Shown: positions 41,312 to 49,215 of the stretch, one piece after another | Layout: each line of letters starts with the position of its first letter | Position numbering within the stretch: position 1 is the first letter of the stretch | Origin: Leisingera thetidis | Lineage (GTDB): Bacteria > Pseudomonadota > Alphaproteobacteria > Rhodobacterales > Rhodobacteraceae | Direction of reading: 5' to 3' | NCBI RefSeq assembly: GCF_025857195.1 | Contig: NZ_CP109787.1 | Coordinates: 2,297,501 to 2,361,500, forward strand | DNA: 64,000 nucleotides | Program-made: the position numbers and the translations under genes | The notes under the pieces: model-generated | What the model was told of the DNA's origin: nothing | The model's input: only the letters and a program-made list of their open reading frames with translations | The model's database searches: none

Positions 41312-43114
41312 TCAACGGTTTGCCTTGACCCTTACATAGGACCCCGGGGCCGGCATCAATGAGGGAAACCCCGAATCTCCCACTTCGCGGGCGGGAACCT
41401 GCTTGCCGGACCGCGCCTTCAGCCAGTCGTTCCAGCGCGGCCACCAGGACCCTTCGTGGTACTCGGCCCCTTCCATCCAGGCGTCGCTGCCGCCTGACAG
41501 ATCCGCATTGGTGTAGTGGCCGTATTTCTTCTTGCTGGGCGGATTGACGATGCCCGCGATATGGCCGGACTCGGACACGATGAAGCTTTTGCTGCGCGCG
41601 CCCATCTGCTGAACGCCGCGGTAGCAGTCCTTCCAGCGGGCAATATGGTCGGTCTCGCAGGTGATCGACATCAGCGGCACATCGACTTCCCTGATGTGCA
41701 GCTTGTGGCCCATCAGCTCAAAGCCGTCGCCGGCAAACTCGTTGTTCTGGCAAAGCCCCCTCAGATACTGCACCGCCATGCGGCCGGGCAGGTTGGCGCC
41801 GTCGCCGTTCCAATACAGCAGATCGAAGGCAGGCGGCGTCTCGCCCATCATGTAGCTTTTGACGGCCGGGCCGTAGATCAGATCCTTGGAACGCAGGAAT
41901 GACATGGTGCGCGCAATCACCCAGGAGCGCAGCAGACCCTCCTCTTCCACCTGCGCCTCGATCCCATCGACGAAATCATTCTGCAGGAACGGCGTGAACT
42001 CGCCCTGATCGCCGAAATCGCTGAGCGTGGTGAAGAAGGTCGCCGACTTCACCGATTTGTCGCCGCGCTGCTTCAACAGCGACAGCGTCAGGCTCAGCGT
42101 GGTGCCGGCAATGCAATAGCCCACCGCGTTGACCTGCTCGACCTTGCAGATCTCCTTGGCAGTCTCGATTGCGGTCAGGAAACCCTCCTGGATGTAATCT
42201 TCCATCCCCACGTCGGCATGGCTGGCATCCGCATTGACCCAGGACACCACAAACAGAGTATAACCCTGTTCGGTCACCCATCTGATCATGCTGTTCTGCG
42301 CCTTCAGGTCGAGGATATAGAATTTGTTGATCCAGGGCGGAAACAGGACGATCGGTGTTTCATGCACGGTTTCCGTCGTCGGCTTATACTGGATCAGCTC
42401 CATCATCCGGTTGCGGTAGACCACGTCGCCCGGCGTGGTGGCGATATTGCTGCCCAGCTCAAAGGCACTCTCATCCGCCAGCCGCACCACCAGCTCGCCA
42501 TTATTGGCCTCCAGATCGGTGACCAGGTTCTCGAGCCCGTCGATCAGCGACTGGCCTTCGGTTGCCACCGCTTTTTCCAGCGCATCCGGGTTGGTGGGCA
42601 GGAAATTGGTCGGCGACATCATCTCGATGATCTGGTCGGCAAAATAGCTCAGGCGCTGCTTGTCCTTGCCATTCATTTCGCCGGCCTCCTGCACCGCTTT
42701 GCGGATCGCATCCGCATTGGTCAGGTACTGCTGCTTCACAAAATTGAAGTACGGGCTGCTTTCCCACAGCGGATTCGAAAAACGGCGGTCCTTGGGGCCG
42801 CCGTCATCCGTGCTGTCCAATTGTCCGGTCAGAGCCTTCTGCGCTTCGGCGAAATTCAGCACAGATTGGCTCCAGTACCCGATCTGCTGCTCCAGAAGCT
42901 TGGCCGGGTTTTGCATCGCCTCTGTCCAGTAGGCTGTTGCTGCACGCGCAAAAAGCTCTTGATTCGGACCGTCCAAAGCCGGGTTGTGCGGGACCTTCCG
43001 GGACATGACATCCGCCAGACGCTTGCTCAGCTCCTCGACACGGCTCATGTTTTCCTTAAGCTTTTCAATGCTCTCAGAATTGGCCGCTGCGGATAAATCG
43101 TCACTAGTTGTCAT
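41312..43114 (-). CDS. phaC: class I poly(3-hydroxyalkanoate) polymerase PhaC
   Basis: A 600-residue PHA synthase. The catalytic nucleophile sits in VNAVGYCIAGTTLS (lipase-like G-x-C-x-G, Cys ~335). Other family marks: VVYRNRMMELIQYKPTTETV, PIVLFPPWINKFYILDLKAQ, FVVSWVNADASHADVG, LLYWNGDGANLPGRM, the catalytic Asp region and GHIAGIVNPPSKKKYGH with the His. The N-terminus (1-100) is the variable domain. Length fits class I (no PhaE partner). It polymerises 3-hydroxyacyl-CoA at granule surfaces. phaZ is divergent upstream; phaP is downstream on the same strand. Confidence 0.97.
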   Translation of the reverse strand: MTTSDDLSAAANSESIEKLKENMSRVEELSKRLADVMSRKVPHNPALDGPNQELFARAATAYWTEAMQNPAKLLEQQIGYWSQSVLNFAEAQKALTGQLDSTDDGGPKDRRFSNPLWESSPYFNFVKQQYLTNADAIRKAVQEAGEMNGKDKQRLSYFADQIIEMMSPTNFLPTNPDALEKAVATEGQSLIDGLENLVTDLEANNGELVVRLADESAFELGSNIATTPGDVVYRNRMMELIQYKPTTETVHETPIVLFPPWINKFYILDLKAQNSMIRWVTEQGYTLFVVSWVNADASHADVGMEDYIQEGFLTAIETAKEICKVEQVNAVGYCIAGTTLSLTLSLLKQRGDKSVKSATFFTTLSDFGDQGEFTPFLQNDFVDGIEAQVEEEGLLRSWVIARTMSFLRSKDLIYGPAVKSYMMGETPPAFDLLYWNGDGANLPGRMAVQYLRGLCQNNEFAGDGFELMGHKLHIREVDVPLMSITCETDHIARWKDCYRGVQQMGARSKSFIVSESGHIAGIVNPPSKKKYGHYTNADLSGGSDAWMEGAEYHEGSWWPRWNDWLKARSGKQVPAREVGDSGFPSLMPAPGSYVRVKANR

Positions 43115-43138
43115 ATAAATGAATCCCTCATAGGCTTT

Positions 43139-43149
43139 CTGCTATGCAG
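43139..43149. promoter_or_regulatory. PhaR box between phaC and phaZ
   Basis: CTGCTATGCAG, a perfect CTGC-N3-GCAG located 24 bp upstream of phaC and 98 bp upstream of phaZ; an extra CTGC half-site follows at 43159. It suggests PhaR also acts on the synthase/depolymerase promoters. Confidence 0.65.
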
Positions 43150-43247
43150 AATACTCTTCTGCATTTTTCAGGGCAAATCGGCGACTGGTCCAATGTTCCG
43201 GATTTATTGGTCCGATAACGCAGGGGCAAAGCCCGAAGGAGACGCAC

Positions 43248-44522
43248 ATGCGATACATGATGACCTACGACCTGATGGAGACCGTCCGGAACACCAACCA
43301 ATGGTTGGGCGCCACCGCCCTCTCCATGGCATCTTACCCGGTCTTTTCCGCCTTGCCAAACCCTGCCCTCAGCTGGATGGCCGCCTGGGGCGAAGTGACG
43401 GAACGTACTTACCAGCGGATGGTCGCCAAACCCGCCTGGGGCATCCGCACCTTCACCTGTGAAGACGGCAAGGATCACCTTGTCGATATCACCACCGTGG
43501 TTGAACGTCCTTTTGGCGATCTGATCCATTTCAAGGTCAACGGACGCGAGGAACAGCCGCGCAAGGTGCTGCTGGTTGCTCCGATGTCCGGCCATTACGC
43601 CACCCTCCTGCGTTCCACCGTCAAAAGCTTGATCGTCAACTGTGAAGTCTATGTGACGGATTGGCACAACGCCCGCGACATTCCTGTTTCCGCCGGGAAA
43701 TTCGACGTCGAGGACTATACGCTCTACCTCGTCGATTTCATGCGCGAGCTGGGCCCTGACACCCATGTGGTCGCGGTCTGCCAGCCGGTGCCGCTGACGC
43801 TGGCCGCCACCGCCTACCTGGCCGAGCGCGACCCCAACGCGCAGCCCTCCTCGCTGACCCTGATCGGCGGCCCGGTCGACCCCGACGCAACCCCGACCGA
43901 GGTCACCGACTTCGGCCGCCGCGTCACCATGGGCCAGCTGGAAGAGACCATGATCCAGCAGGTCGGCTTCAAATACCCGGGTGTGGGCCGCAAGGTCTAT
44001 CCGGGCCTGCTGCAGCTGGCCTCCTTCATGTCGATGAACGGCGAACGCCACTCCCAGGCCTTCATGGACCAGATCCAGCGCGTCTCCCGGGGCGAAGCTT
44101 CGGACCACGATGCCCACAACCGTTTCTATGACGAATATCTGGCGGTGATGGACATGACCGCGGAATTCTACCTGTCAACGGTGGAGCGGGTGTTCAAAAA
44201 CCGTGAGATCGCCCGCAACCAGTTCATCGTCAACGGCCACAAGGTGGACTTCAGCAAGATCACCGATGTGGCCGTGAAAACCGTTGAAGGCGCCAAGGAC
44301 GATATCTCCGCCCCCGGCCAATGCGTCGCCGCGCTGGACCTTTGCACCGGCCTGCCGGAGGACAAGAAAGCCAGCCATGTGGAACCGGGCGCCGGCCACT
44401 ACGGCATCTTTGCGGGCCGCAGCTGGCGCGACAACATCCGCCCGCTCGTGATCGATTTCATGAATTCCAACAGCCGCAACAAACCGGCCCGCAAGCCGGC
44501 CAACAAGAACACGGCTGCCTGA
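43248..44522 (+). CDS. phaZ: intracellular polyhydroxyalkanoate depolymerase PhaZ
   Basis: A 424-residue cytoplasmic PHB depolymerase. The family is recognised by LLVAPMSGHYATLLRSTVKS, VYVTDWHNARDIPVSAGKFD, HVVAVCQPVPLTLAATAYLA (nucleophile Cys in the lipase-like AVCQP motif) and PGAGHYGIFAGRSWRDNIRP (catalytic His). There is no signal peptide. It degrades stored PHA granules. It is divergent from phaC across a shared 133-bp control region. The Lys/Arg-rich tail is unconserved. Confidence 0.95.
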   Translation: MRYMMTYDLMETVRNTNQWLGATALSMASYPVFSALPNPALSWMAAWGEVTERTYQRMVAKPAWGIRTFTCEDGKDHLVDITTVVERPFGDLIHFKVNGREEQPRKVLLVAPMSGHYATLLRSTVKSLIVNCEVYVTDWHNARDIPVSAGKFDVEDYTLYLVDFMRELGPDTHVVAVCQPVPLTLAATAYLAERDPNAQPSSLTLIGGPVDPDATPTEVTDFGRRVTMGQLEETMIQQVGFKYPGVGRKVYPGLLQLASFMSMNGERHSQAFMDQIQRVSRGEASDHDAHNRFYDEYLAVMDMTAEFYLSTVERVFKNREIARNQFIVNGHKVDFSKITDVAVKTVEGAKDDISAPGQCVAALDLCTGLPEDKKASHVEPGAGHYGIFAGRSWRDNIRPLVIDFMNSNSRNKPARKPANKNTAA

Positions 44523-44526
44523 CGGC

Positions 44527-45099
44527 ATGGGCGGCGGGCTGGCGTTCTCCTGCAATTGCAAAGCCTTGCGCGGTGAAGTTTCCGCGCAGGGCATCAAGGG
44601 CGGCACCCGTGTTGTCTGCTATTGCGCCGACTGCCGCGCCAATGAGCTGTATCACGGTCAGCCAGACCCGGCGCCGGATCCGGTGGACCTGATCCAGCTG
44701 GCGCCGGACAGCATATCCATCACCCAGGGCGCCGAGCACCTGAAGGCGATCCGCCTCGGCCCCCGCGGCCCCCTGCGCTGGTACGCCGCCTGCTGCGGCA
44801 CGCCGCTTGCCAATACGCTGGCCAAGCCCACGCTGCCCTTTGCGGGCATGCGCTCGGATGTGTTCCAGGACAAGCCAGCCCTCGGCAGGATCCGCGCCCG
44901 GGCGTTCATCCCCGCAGCGGGCAAGCAGTCCCGGACCAAGGGCGGCGGGGCGATGGCTTGGGGCATCCTCAGCCGGATGATCGCATCGCGCCTGTCCGGC
45001 CGTTGGAGGGAAACGCCGTTCTTCAACGTGGAAACCGGCAAGCCTGTGGCCGAGCCCGCAACGCTCAGCAAAGATCAGCGCGCCAAACTCTGCCTTTAG
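44527..45099 (+). CDS. DUF6151 / GFA-like Cys-rich protein
   Basis: A 190-residue protein with a likely zinc-binding layout: SCNCKALRGEV, VVCYCADCRANELYHGQP, and WYAACCGTPLANTLAKP. This is the pattern of the GFA-related DUF6151 family, larger than the GFA protein at 7756-8133. Activity unknown. It starts 4 bp after the phaZ stop in the same direction, so cotranscription with phaZ is likely, and its end overlaps the convergent hydrolase by 4 bp. Context might suggest a link with PHA or acyl metabolism, but nothing in the sequence shows this. Confidence 0.8.
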   Translation: MGGGLAFSCNCKALRGEVSAQGIKGGTRVVCYCADCRANELYHGQPDPAPDPVDLIQLAPDSISITQGAEHLKAIRLGPRGPLRWYAACCGTPLANTLAKPTLPFAGMRSDVFQDKPALGRIRARAFIPAAGKQSRTKGGGAMAWGILSRMIASRLSGRWRETPFFNVETGKPVAEPATLSKDQRAKLCL

Positions 45100-45821
45100 G
45101 CAACCGGCACCGCCAGCCAGCGCAACAGCGCCCGGTTCACTGCATCAGGCTGTTCCAGAACCGGGAAATGCCCGGCCTCGGGGATGACCTCGAGCTGCGC
45201 AACCGGGACCAGCTGCGCCAGCAGCTGGAGCTTGGCGACAGGGGTGATCGTGTCATGCTCCCCGGCCAGCACCAGTGTCGGCACATGCACCCGCCGCAGC
45301 GTCGCCTGCTGATCGGGCCGCCGCTGCAAGGCACGGGCCTGCGCCACGTACAGCTCCGGCCCCAGCTCCATTCCCATATGGCAGAACAGGTTATGCACCG
45401 CCAGCCGTCCCGGCCCCGGTGCCAGCGCCTCCATCGGCAGCGTCTCGCGCAGCACATCCTCCAGCCGTCCGCTGCGCGCTGCGATGATATGCGGCTCCCG
45501 GTCGGCGGCCTGCTCCGGTGTTTCCGCCAGCGGGCTGGCTCCCATGATGCACAACCGGCTGATCCGTTCCGGCGCCCGGCGCACCAGCTCCATTGCCAGC
45601 ATCCCGCCCATCGACATGCCTGCCAGGGAAAACCGCGGCGGCAGGTGGGCCAGCATCCGGGCGGCGATCTTTTCCACCGTGTCGCCGCCCGCCAGCGGCA
45701 GCACCATTACCGGCATGCTGCCGGAAAAGGTCCTGATCTGAGCGTCAAAAATCCGGCCGTCGCACATCATTCCCGGCAGCAGAACCAAAGGTTCGCGGCA
45801 CGGTTGCTGGTCATAAGGCAT
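45096..45821 (-). CDS. alpha/beta-hydrolase
   Basis: A 241-residue alpha/beta-hydrolase fold protein: LVLLPGMMCDGRIFDAQIRT, the nucleophile elbow SLAGMSMGGMLAMELVRRAP (Ser ~90), VPTLVLAGEHDTITPVAK (acid) and VIPEAGHFPVLEQPDAVNRA (His). It has no lid insertion or signal peptide. Substrate unknown; esterase, haloperoxidase-type or lactonase members look the same. I place the start at 45821, after GAGGGCAGGAC on the minus strand, rather than at 45875. Confidence 0.88.
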   Translation of the reverse strand: MPYDQQPCREPLVLLPGMMCDGRIFDAQIRTFSGSMPVMVLPLAGGDTVEKIAARMLAHLPPRFSLAGMSMGGMLAMELVRRAPERISRLCIMGASPLAETPEQAADREPHIIAARSGRLEDVLRETLPMEALAPGPGRLAVHNLFCHMGMELGPELYVAQARALQRRPDQQATLRRVHVPTLVLAGEHDTITPVAKLQLLAQLVPVAQLEVIPEAGHFPVLEQPDAVNRALLRWLAVPVA

Positions 45822-45943
45822 GTCCTGCCCTCGCGGTTTGCCTGCCACCCGTTGCTTCAACTGTGCGGAGCGCAAACCAAAGGATCAAGAAAAACCTCGC
45901 GGCGGCGGCGTTTTACCAGACGGCTGCCGCTACCGCGCCACGT

Positions 45944-46369
45944 TCAGTAACCGTTCCAGCGGAACGCCCCATCCCCAGCCAGCGGAGAGAACGGGTTGAA
46001 GGCGATCTCCCAGATGTGCCTGTCGGGGCTGCGGAAATATCCGTGGTGGCCGCCCCAGAACACATCCTGCGCGGGCTTCAGAACCTCTGCGCCAGCCTCC
46101 TCCGCAGCCGCCAGCAGCGCGGCCACGTCTTCCTTGCTGCGGGTGTTGTGGCTCAGCGTCATTGCGCCAGTGCCCAGCTCCGTTTCAGGCAGGCCGATCT
46201 CGGCTGCAAGTGCGGCCAGCGGGTACAGGCCCAAGGTCTGCGAAATCAGATCAAAGGCAATCACCCCATCCGGACTGTCCGCCCGCTGCCAGCCCAGGGC
46301 TTGATAAAAAGCCGCTGCCTTTTCCATATCCGGCACACCCAGCGTAATCAGGCTCACCCTCTGTTCCAT
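45944..46369 (-). CDS. VOC (glyoxalase/bleomycin-resistance) family protein
   Basis: A 141-residue single VOC-fold protein: SLITLGVPDMEKAAAFYQAL at the start, GTGAMTLSHNTRSKEDVAAL in the middle, and PAQDVFWGGHHGYFRSPDRH then IWEIAFNPF at the end. The metal-ligand positions are only partly conserved (the terminal Glu in IWEIAFNP is present). The role is undetermined, possibly a lyase or binding protein. It begins after a weak ribosome site. Confidence 0.86.
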   Translation of the reverse strand: MEQRVSLITLGVPDMEKAAAFYQALGWQRADSPDGVIAFDLISQTLGLYPLAALAAEIGLPETELGTGAMTLSHNTRSKEDVAALLAAAEEAGAEVLKPAQDVFWGGHHGYFRSPDRHIWEIAFNPFSPLAGDGAFRWNGY

Positions 46370-46592
46370 GATTCAATCCCTTGTTTTTCCGACCACTTCA
46401 AACTGCCCCGCCGCAGCGTCCTGCGTCTGACCGGGCAAAACCGCCCCGCCCGCCGGAATGCAATCCCGGCGTGCTATCAGGCGGCATCACATTATCCGCA
46501 TTTCGTCACCGGAACAATACAGGAACATCAAGGCAGCTGATATCCATCCCCCGCACCCGTTTCAGCATCGCCGCCATTGGCGGAACCGCATG

Positions 46593-46611
46593 AAAAAGGC
46601 CGCCTGCGGCC
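46593..46611 (-). terminator. intrinsic terminator downstream of the 46642 hydrolase
   Basis: Self-complementary GGCCGC-CT-GCGGCC (46598-46611) preceded on the plus strand by AAAAA, giving a stem plus U-run for minus-strand transcription. The rest of 46370-46641 shows no gene. Confidence 0.7.
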
Positions 46612-46641
46612 CGTGCCCCGGGGAGCGGGCAAACCGCCGCA

Positions 46642-47391
46642 TCAGGCGCTGCCCAAAACGTCCTGCACGGCGTCTTCGATCATCGTCAGGCACGCTTCGT
46701 CCGAAAACCGGTGATCTGCATCCTTCACCAGGTTCAGCCGCATATCCGGACAGACCGCATGCGCCATCAGCCGCAGCGCGGTCTCTGTTGTCACCGCGGT
46801 ATCCGCCGTGCCCTGCAGGCACCGGACCTTGAACGGCAGGAACAAGGGCGTGCGCAGCACCAGCCGCGCGCGCCCGTCCTCAATCATCCGTTTGGAGATG
46901 TGATAGGGCTCCATGTAATCACTGGGCAATTCCACATAGCCGCGGGTGTCCAGCTCCGCTTTCTGCGCGTCGGAAAAATTGGCCCAATATCCATCCTCGG
47001 TGAAATCCGGCGCCGCGGCGATGGTCACCATCCCCTTGATCCGCTCCGGTACCGCCCGCGCCAGCAGCAGCGCCTGCCAGCCGCCCATCGACGAGCCCAC
47101 CGGCACGATCCCGCCTTCGGTCAGATGCGCCACCGCTTCCAGCGTGTCCTCGTGCCAGTCGCCGATGCAGCCCTCCTCGAAGGTGCCGGAGCTTTCGCCG
47201 TGGCCGGAATAGTCGAACCGCAGAAACGCCAGCCCGCGCGCCTTGGCCCAGGCCTCCAGATGCACCGCCTTGGTGCCCTCCATGTCCGATTTCAGCCCGC
47301 CCAGAAACACCACGCACGGCCCCTGCCCTTCGCTCTTGTGATAGGCGATCCGGCGGCCTTGGGCGGTGTCGAGAAATGATGTGGCGGGCAT
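46642..47391 (-). CDS. alpha/beta-hydrolase (palmitoyl-protein-thioesterase ABHD10-like)
   Basis: A 249-residue alpha/beta-hydrolase. Motifs: CVVFLGGLKSDMEGTKAVHL, FLRFDYSGHGESSGTFEEG, the nucleophile elbow IVPVGSSMGGWQALLLA (Ser ~100), and the C-terminal DADHRFSDEACL with the His. The SDMEGTKA segment is characteristic of the ABHD10-like subgroup. Start at 47391 (MPATSFLD) with GGAG upstream on the minus strand; a longer frame to 47508 is not needed. Probable cytoplasmic esterase or thioesterase. Confidence 0.88.
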   Translation of the reverse strand: MPATSFLDTAQGRRIAYHKSEGQGPCVVFLGGLKSDMEGTKAVHLEAWAKARGLAFLRFDYSGHGESSGTFEEGCIGDWHEDTLEAVAHLTEGGIVPVGSSMGGWQALLLARAVPERIKGMVTIAAAPDFTEDGYWANFSDAQKAELDTRGYVELPSDYMEPYHISKRMIEDGRARLVLRTPLFLPFKVRCLQGTADTAVTTETALRLMAHAVCPDMRLNLVKDADHRFSDEACLTMIEDAVQDVLGSA

Positions 47392-47519
47392 GTCGTTGGT
47401 CTCCTGTCCTTTTCCTATGATGTGGCACGGCAGCGCCTGCCCCGCAAGCGGCGGCACAGCCCGCTTGCAAGCCATCCGCCCGCTCCTTAGGGTCCGCCAA
47501 AATTTCAAGGGACCGAGGC

Positions 47520-48527
47520 ATGTTCAGACTCATCAGGGGCATTTTGGCCGCCATCATCATCGCAGCCGTCGCCCTGGCGACGGCCTGGGCCGCGCTGGCG
47601 CTATGGTACCGGCTGCCCCTCGGCACAATTCCGCGCGGCGCGCTGGCCGCCGGATTTGCCCTGCTCGGCCTCGCCGTCATCGCCGGTCTGTTCCGCAGGC
47701 GCGCCTTGCGCGCGCTGGCCACATTTGCGCTGGCGCTGGCCGCGGTGGTCTTTTGGTGGTCCACCCTCACGCCGCCCGCCGAGCGCAACTGGTCCCCCGA
47801 CGTGGCCCGCCAGGTCACAGGACAAGTGGAGGACGGCGTTCTCACCCTTACAGATGTGCGCAACTTCGACTGGCAGACTCCCGAAGAGTACAGCGAAAAC
47901 TGGGAGGTCCGCAGCTACCACCTGGCCACGCTCGAAACAGTGGACCTGTTCATGTCGTATTGGGCCGGCCCGCAAATGGCGCATATGATCGTCAGTTTCG
48001 GATTCGAGAACGGCGAGCGGATCGCCTGGTCGGCGGAAGTGCGGCGCCGGCTCGGCGGCGGCTTCTCTCCTGTCGCGGATCTGTTCAAATCCAACACGCT
48101 GGTCCTGATCGCCGCCGATGAACGCGACCTTGTCGGCACCCGCACCAATGCCCGCGGCGAAGACGTGCAGCTGTTCCGCATCGGCGTCAGCCAGGACACC
48201 GCCAAGGCACTCCTGATGAAATATGTGGACTCTGCCAACAGCCTCGCCGCGCAACCGCAATGGTACAACTCGCTGACCACCAATTGCACCACCGTGGTGA
48301 TGGCCCTGATCCGCACCATTGCGGATGATGTTCCGCTGGACTGGCGGGTTCTGGCAAACGGCTATCTGCCCGACTACGCATGGGAGCAAGGCGTGCTCGA
48401 CCAGAGCCGCAGCGTCGAAGAACTGCGCGCCCTTGGCAGCATCACCCCCATCGCCCAGGCGCACGGCATCACCCCGGACTTCTCCAGCGTGATCCGCGAA
48501 GGGGTCCCCTTGCCCGCCGTGAACTGA
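47520..48527 (+). CDS. DUF4105 domain membrane protein (Lnb-like N-terminal domain)
   Basis: A 335-residue protein with three N-terminal transmembrane helices (~5-30, 40-57, 63-83: IIIAAVALATAWAALALWYR; GALAAGFALLGLAVIAGLFR; LATFALALAAVVFWWSTL) and a periplasmic DUF4105 domain (FDWQTPEEYSENWEVRSYHL; WYNSLTTNCTTVVMALIR). DUF4105 is the conserved cysteine-containing domain found in Lnb lipoprotein N-acyltransferase-like proteins; the Cys in TNCTTVV (position ~262) is the likely nucleophile. Exact activity unproven. It is an isolated gene. Confidence 0.9.
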   Translation: MFRLIRGILAAIIIAAVALATAWAALALWYRLPLGTIPRGALAAGFALLGLAVIAGLFRRRALRALATFALALAAVVFWWSTLTPPAERNWSPDVARQVTGQVEDGVLTLTDVRNFDWQTPEEYSENWEVRSYHLATLETVDLFMSYWAGPQMAHMIVSFGFENGERIAWSAEVRRRLGGGFSPVADLFKSNTLVLIAADERDLVGTRTNARGEDVQLFRIGVSQDTAKALLMKYVDSANSLAAQPQWYNSLTTNCTTVVMALIRTIADDVPLDWRVLANGYLPDYAWEQGVLDQSRSVEELRALGSITPIAQAHGITPDFSSVIREGVPLPAVN

Positions 48528-48563
48528 TCCGGCTTTTTTCCGGTCAGAAATGCCCCGGGAAGC

Positions 48564-48582
48564 GCGAGGGGCCGCCCCTCGC
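48564..48582. repeat. stem-loop in intergenic region
   Basis: GCGAGGGG-CCG-CCCCTCGC after the DUF4105 gene. No U-run follows, so it is a palindromic extragenic element rather than a convincing terminator; an upstream gtcagaaatgcc resembles the extragenic unit at 20871. Confidence 0.5.
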
Positions 48583-48684
48583 CTGCCTTGCATCCGAAGA
48601 GGCCGCATGCGCTGCAGCCGAGCGTTCTCCGGCAGCCCGGCCATCTGCCAGCCGGTCAGCGCCGCAGTTTTGCCGCTGACGGTG

Positions 48685-48933
48685 TCACGAAAGGCTGGCA
48701 GCCGGGCCGCAGACGAGCTTCTGAGAATTCAGCCGCCCCAGCAAATCCTGAATCCGGGTCAAGGTCTCGCCGACCCGCTGTGCCTTCTCGCCGCTCGGCC
48801 CGCCTTCGACATGCGCGCAATGCTCATATGACAAATGGCGGTGCGCCAGGATCTGCTTGGATTGGTTAAGCGCAGTTTCAATCAGGTCCACATCTTCGGC
48901 CGTCAGGTCAAAGCTCGGGTTCGGGCGGGTCAT
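48685..48933 (-). CDS. small conserved-type hypothetical protein
   Basis: An 82-residue soluble, helical protein (FDLTAEDVDLIETALNQSKQ; LSYEHCAHVEGGPSGEKAQR; VGETLTRIQDLLGRLNSQKL). The ATG at 48933 follows GGAGGAG on the minus strand, a strong ribosome site, which supports it being a real gene. No recognised domain. An in-frame extension to 49002 lacks support. Confidence 0.6.
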   Translation of the reverse strand: MTRPNPSFDLTAEDVDLIETALNQSKQILAHRHLSYEHCAHVEGGPSGEKAQRVGETLTRIQDLLGRLNSQKLVCGPAASLS

Positions 48934-49215
48934 CGGAACACTCCTCCGGGTATGTCCATAGTTTCGCAGCTTTCGGCCACACTGCCCCAACCCGCCTCCC
49001 ATTGCAATATTTTTTTGTTATTTTTCAGATGCTTACCGGTATACACATATGTGCAACCGCATGCACAGGCACACAATGAGGATTTCCAGCGGGATATCAG
49101 CCACATGCAGACCCATCTTGACTTGACCCTGCTTTGACCGCAAAACGCGCGGACCAAACACATACCCGCAACCGGGCGTTCTGTGGGCGCCAAACCGACG
49201 AGGAGCAGCCAGACC

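Noticed and set aside
46381..46832. Plus-strand short open frames between VOC and hydrolase genes
   Set aside because: Overlap the terminator and the antisense of the hydrolase; no motif or ribosome-binding site.
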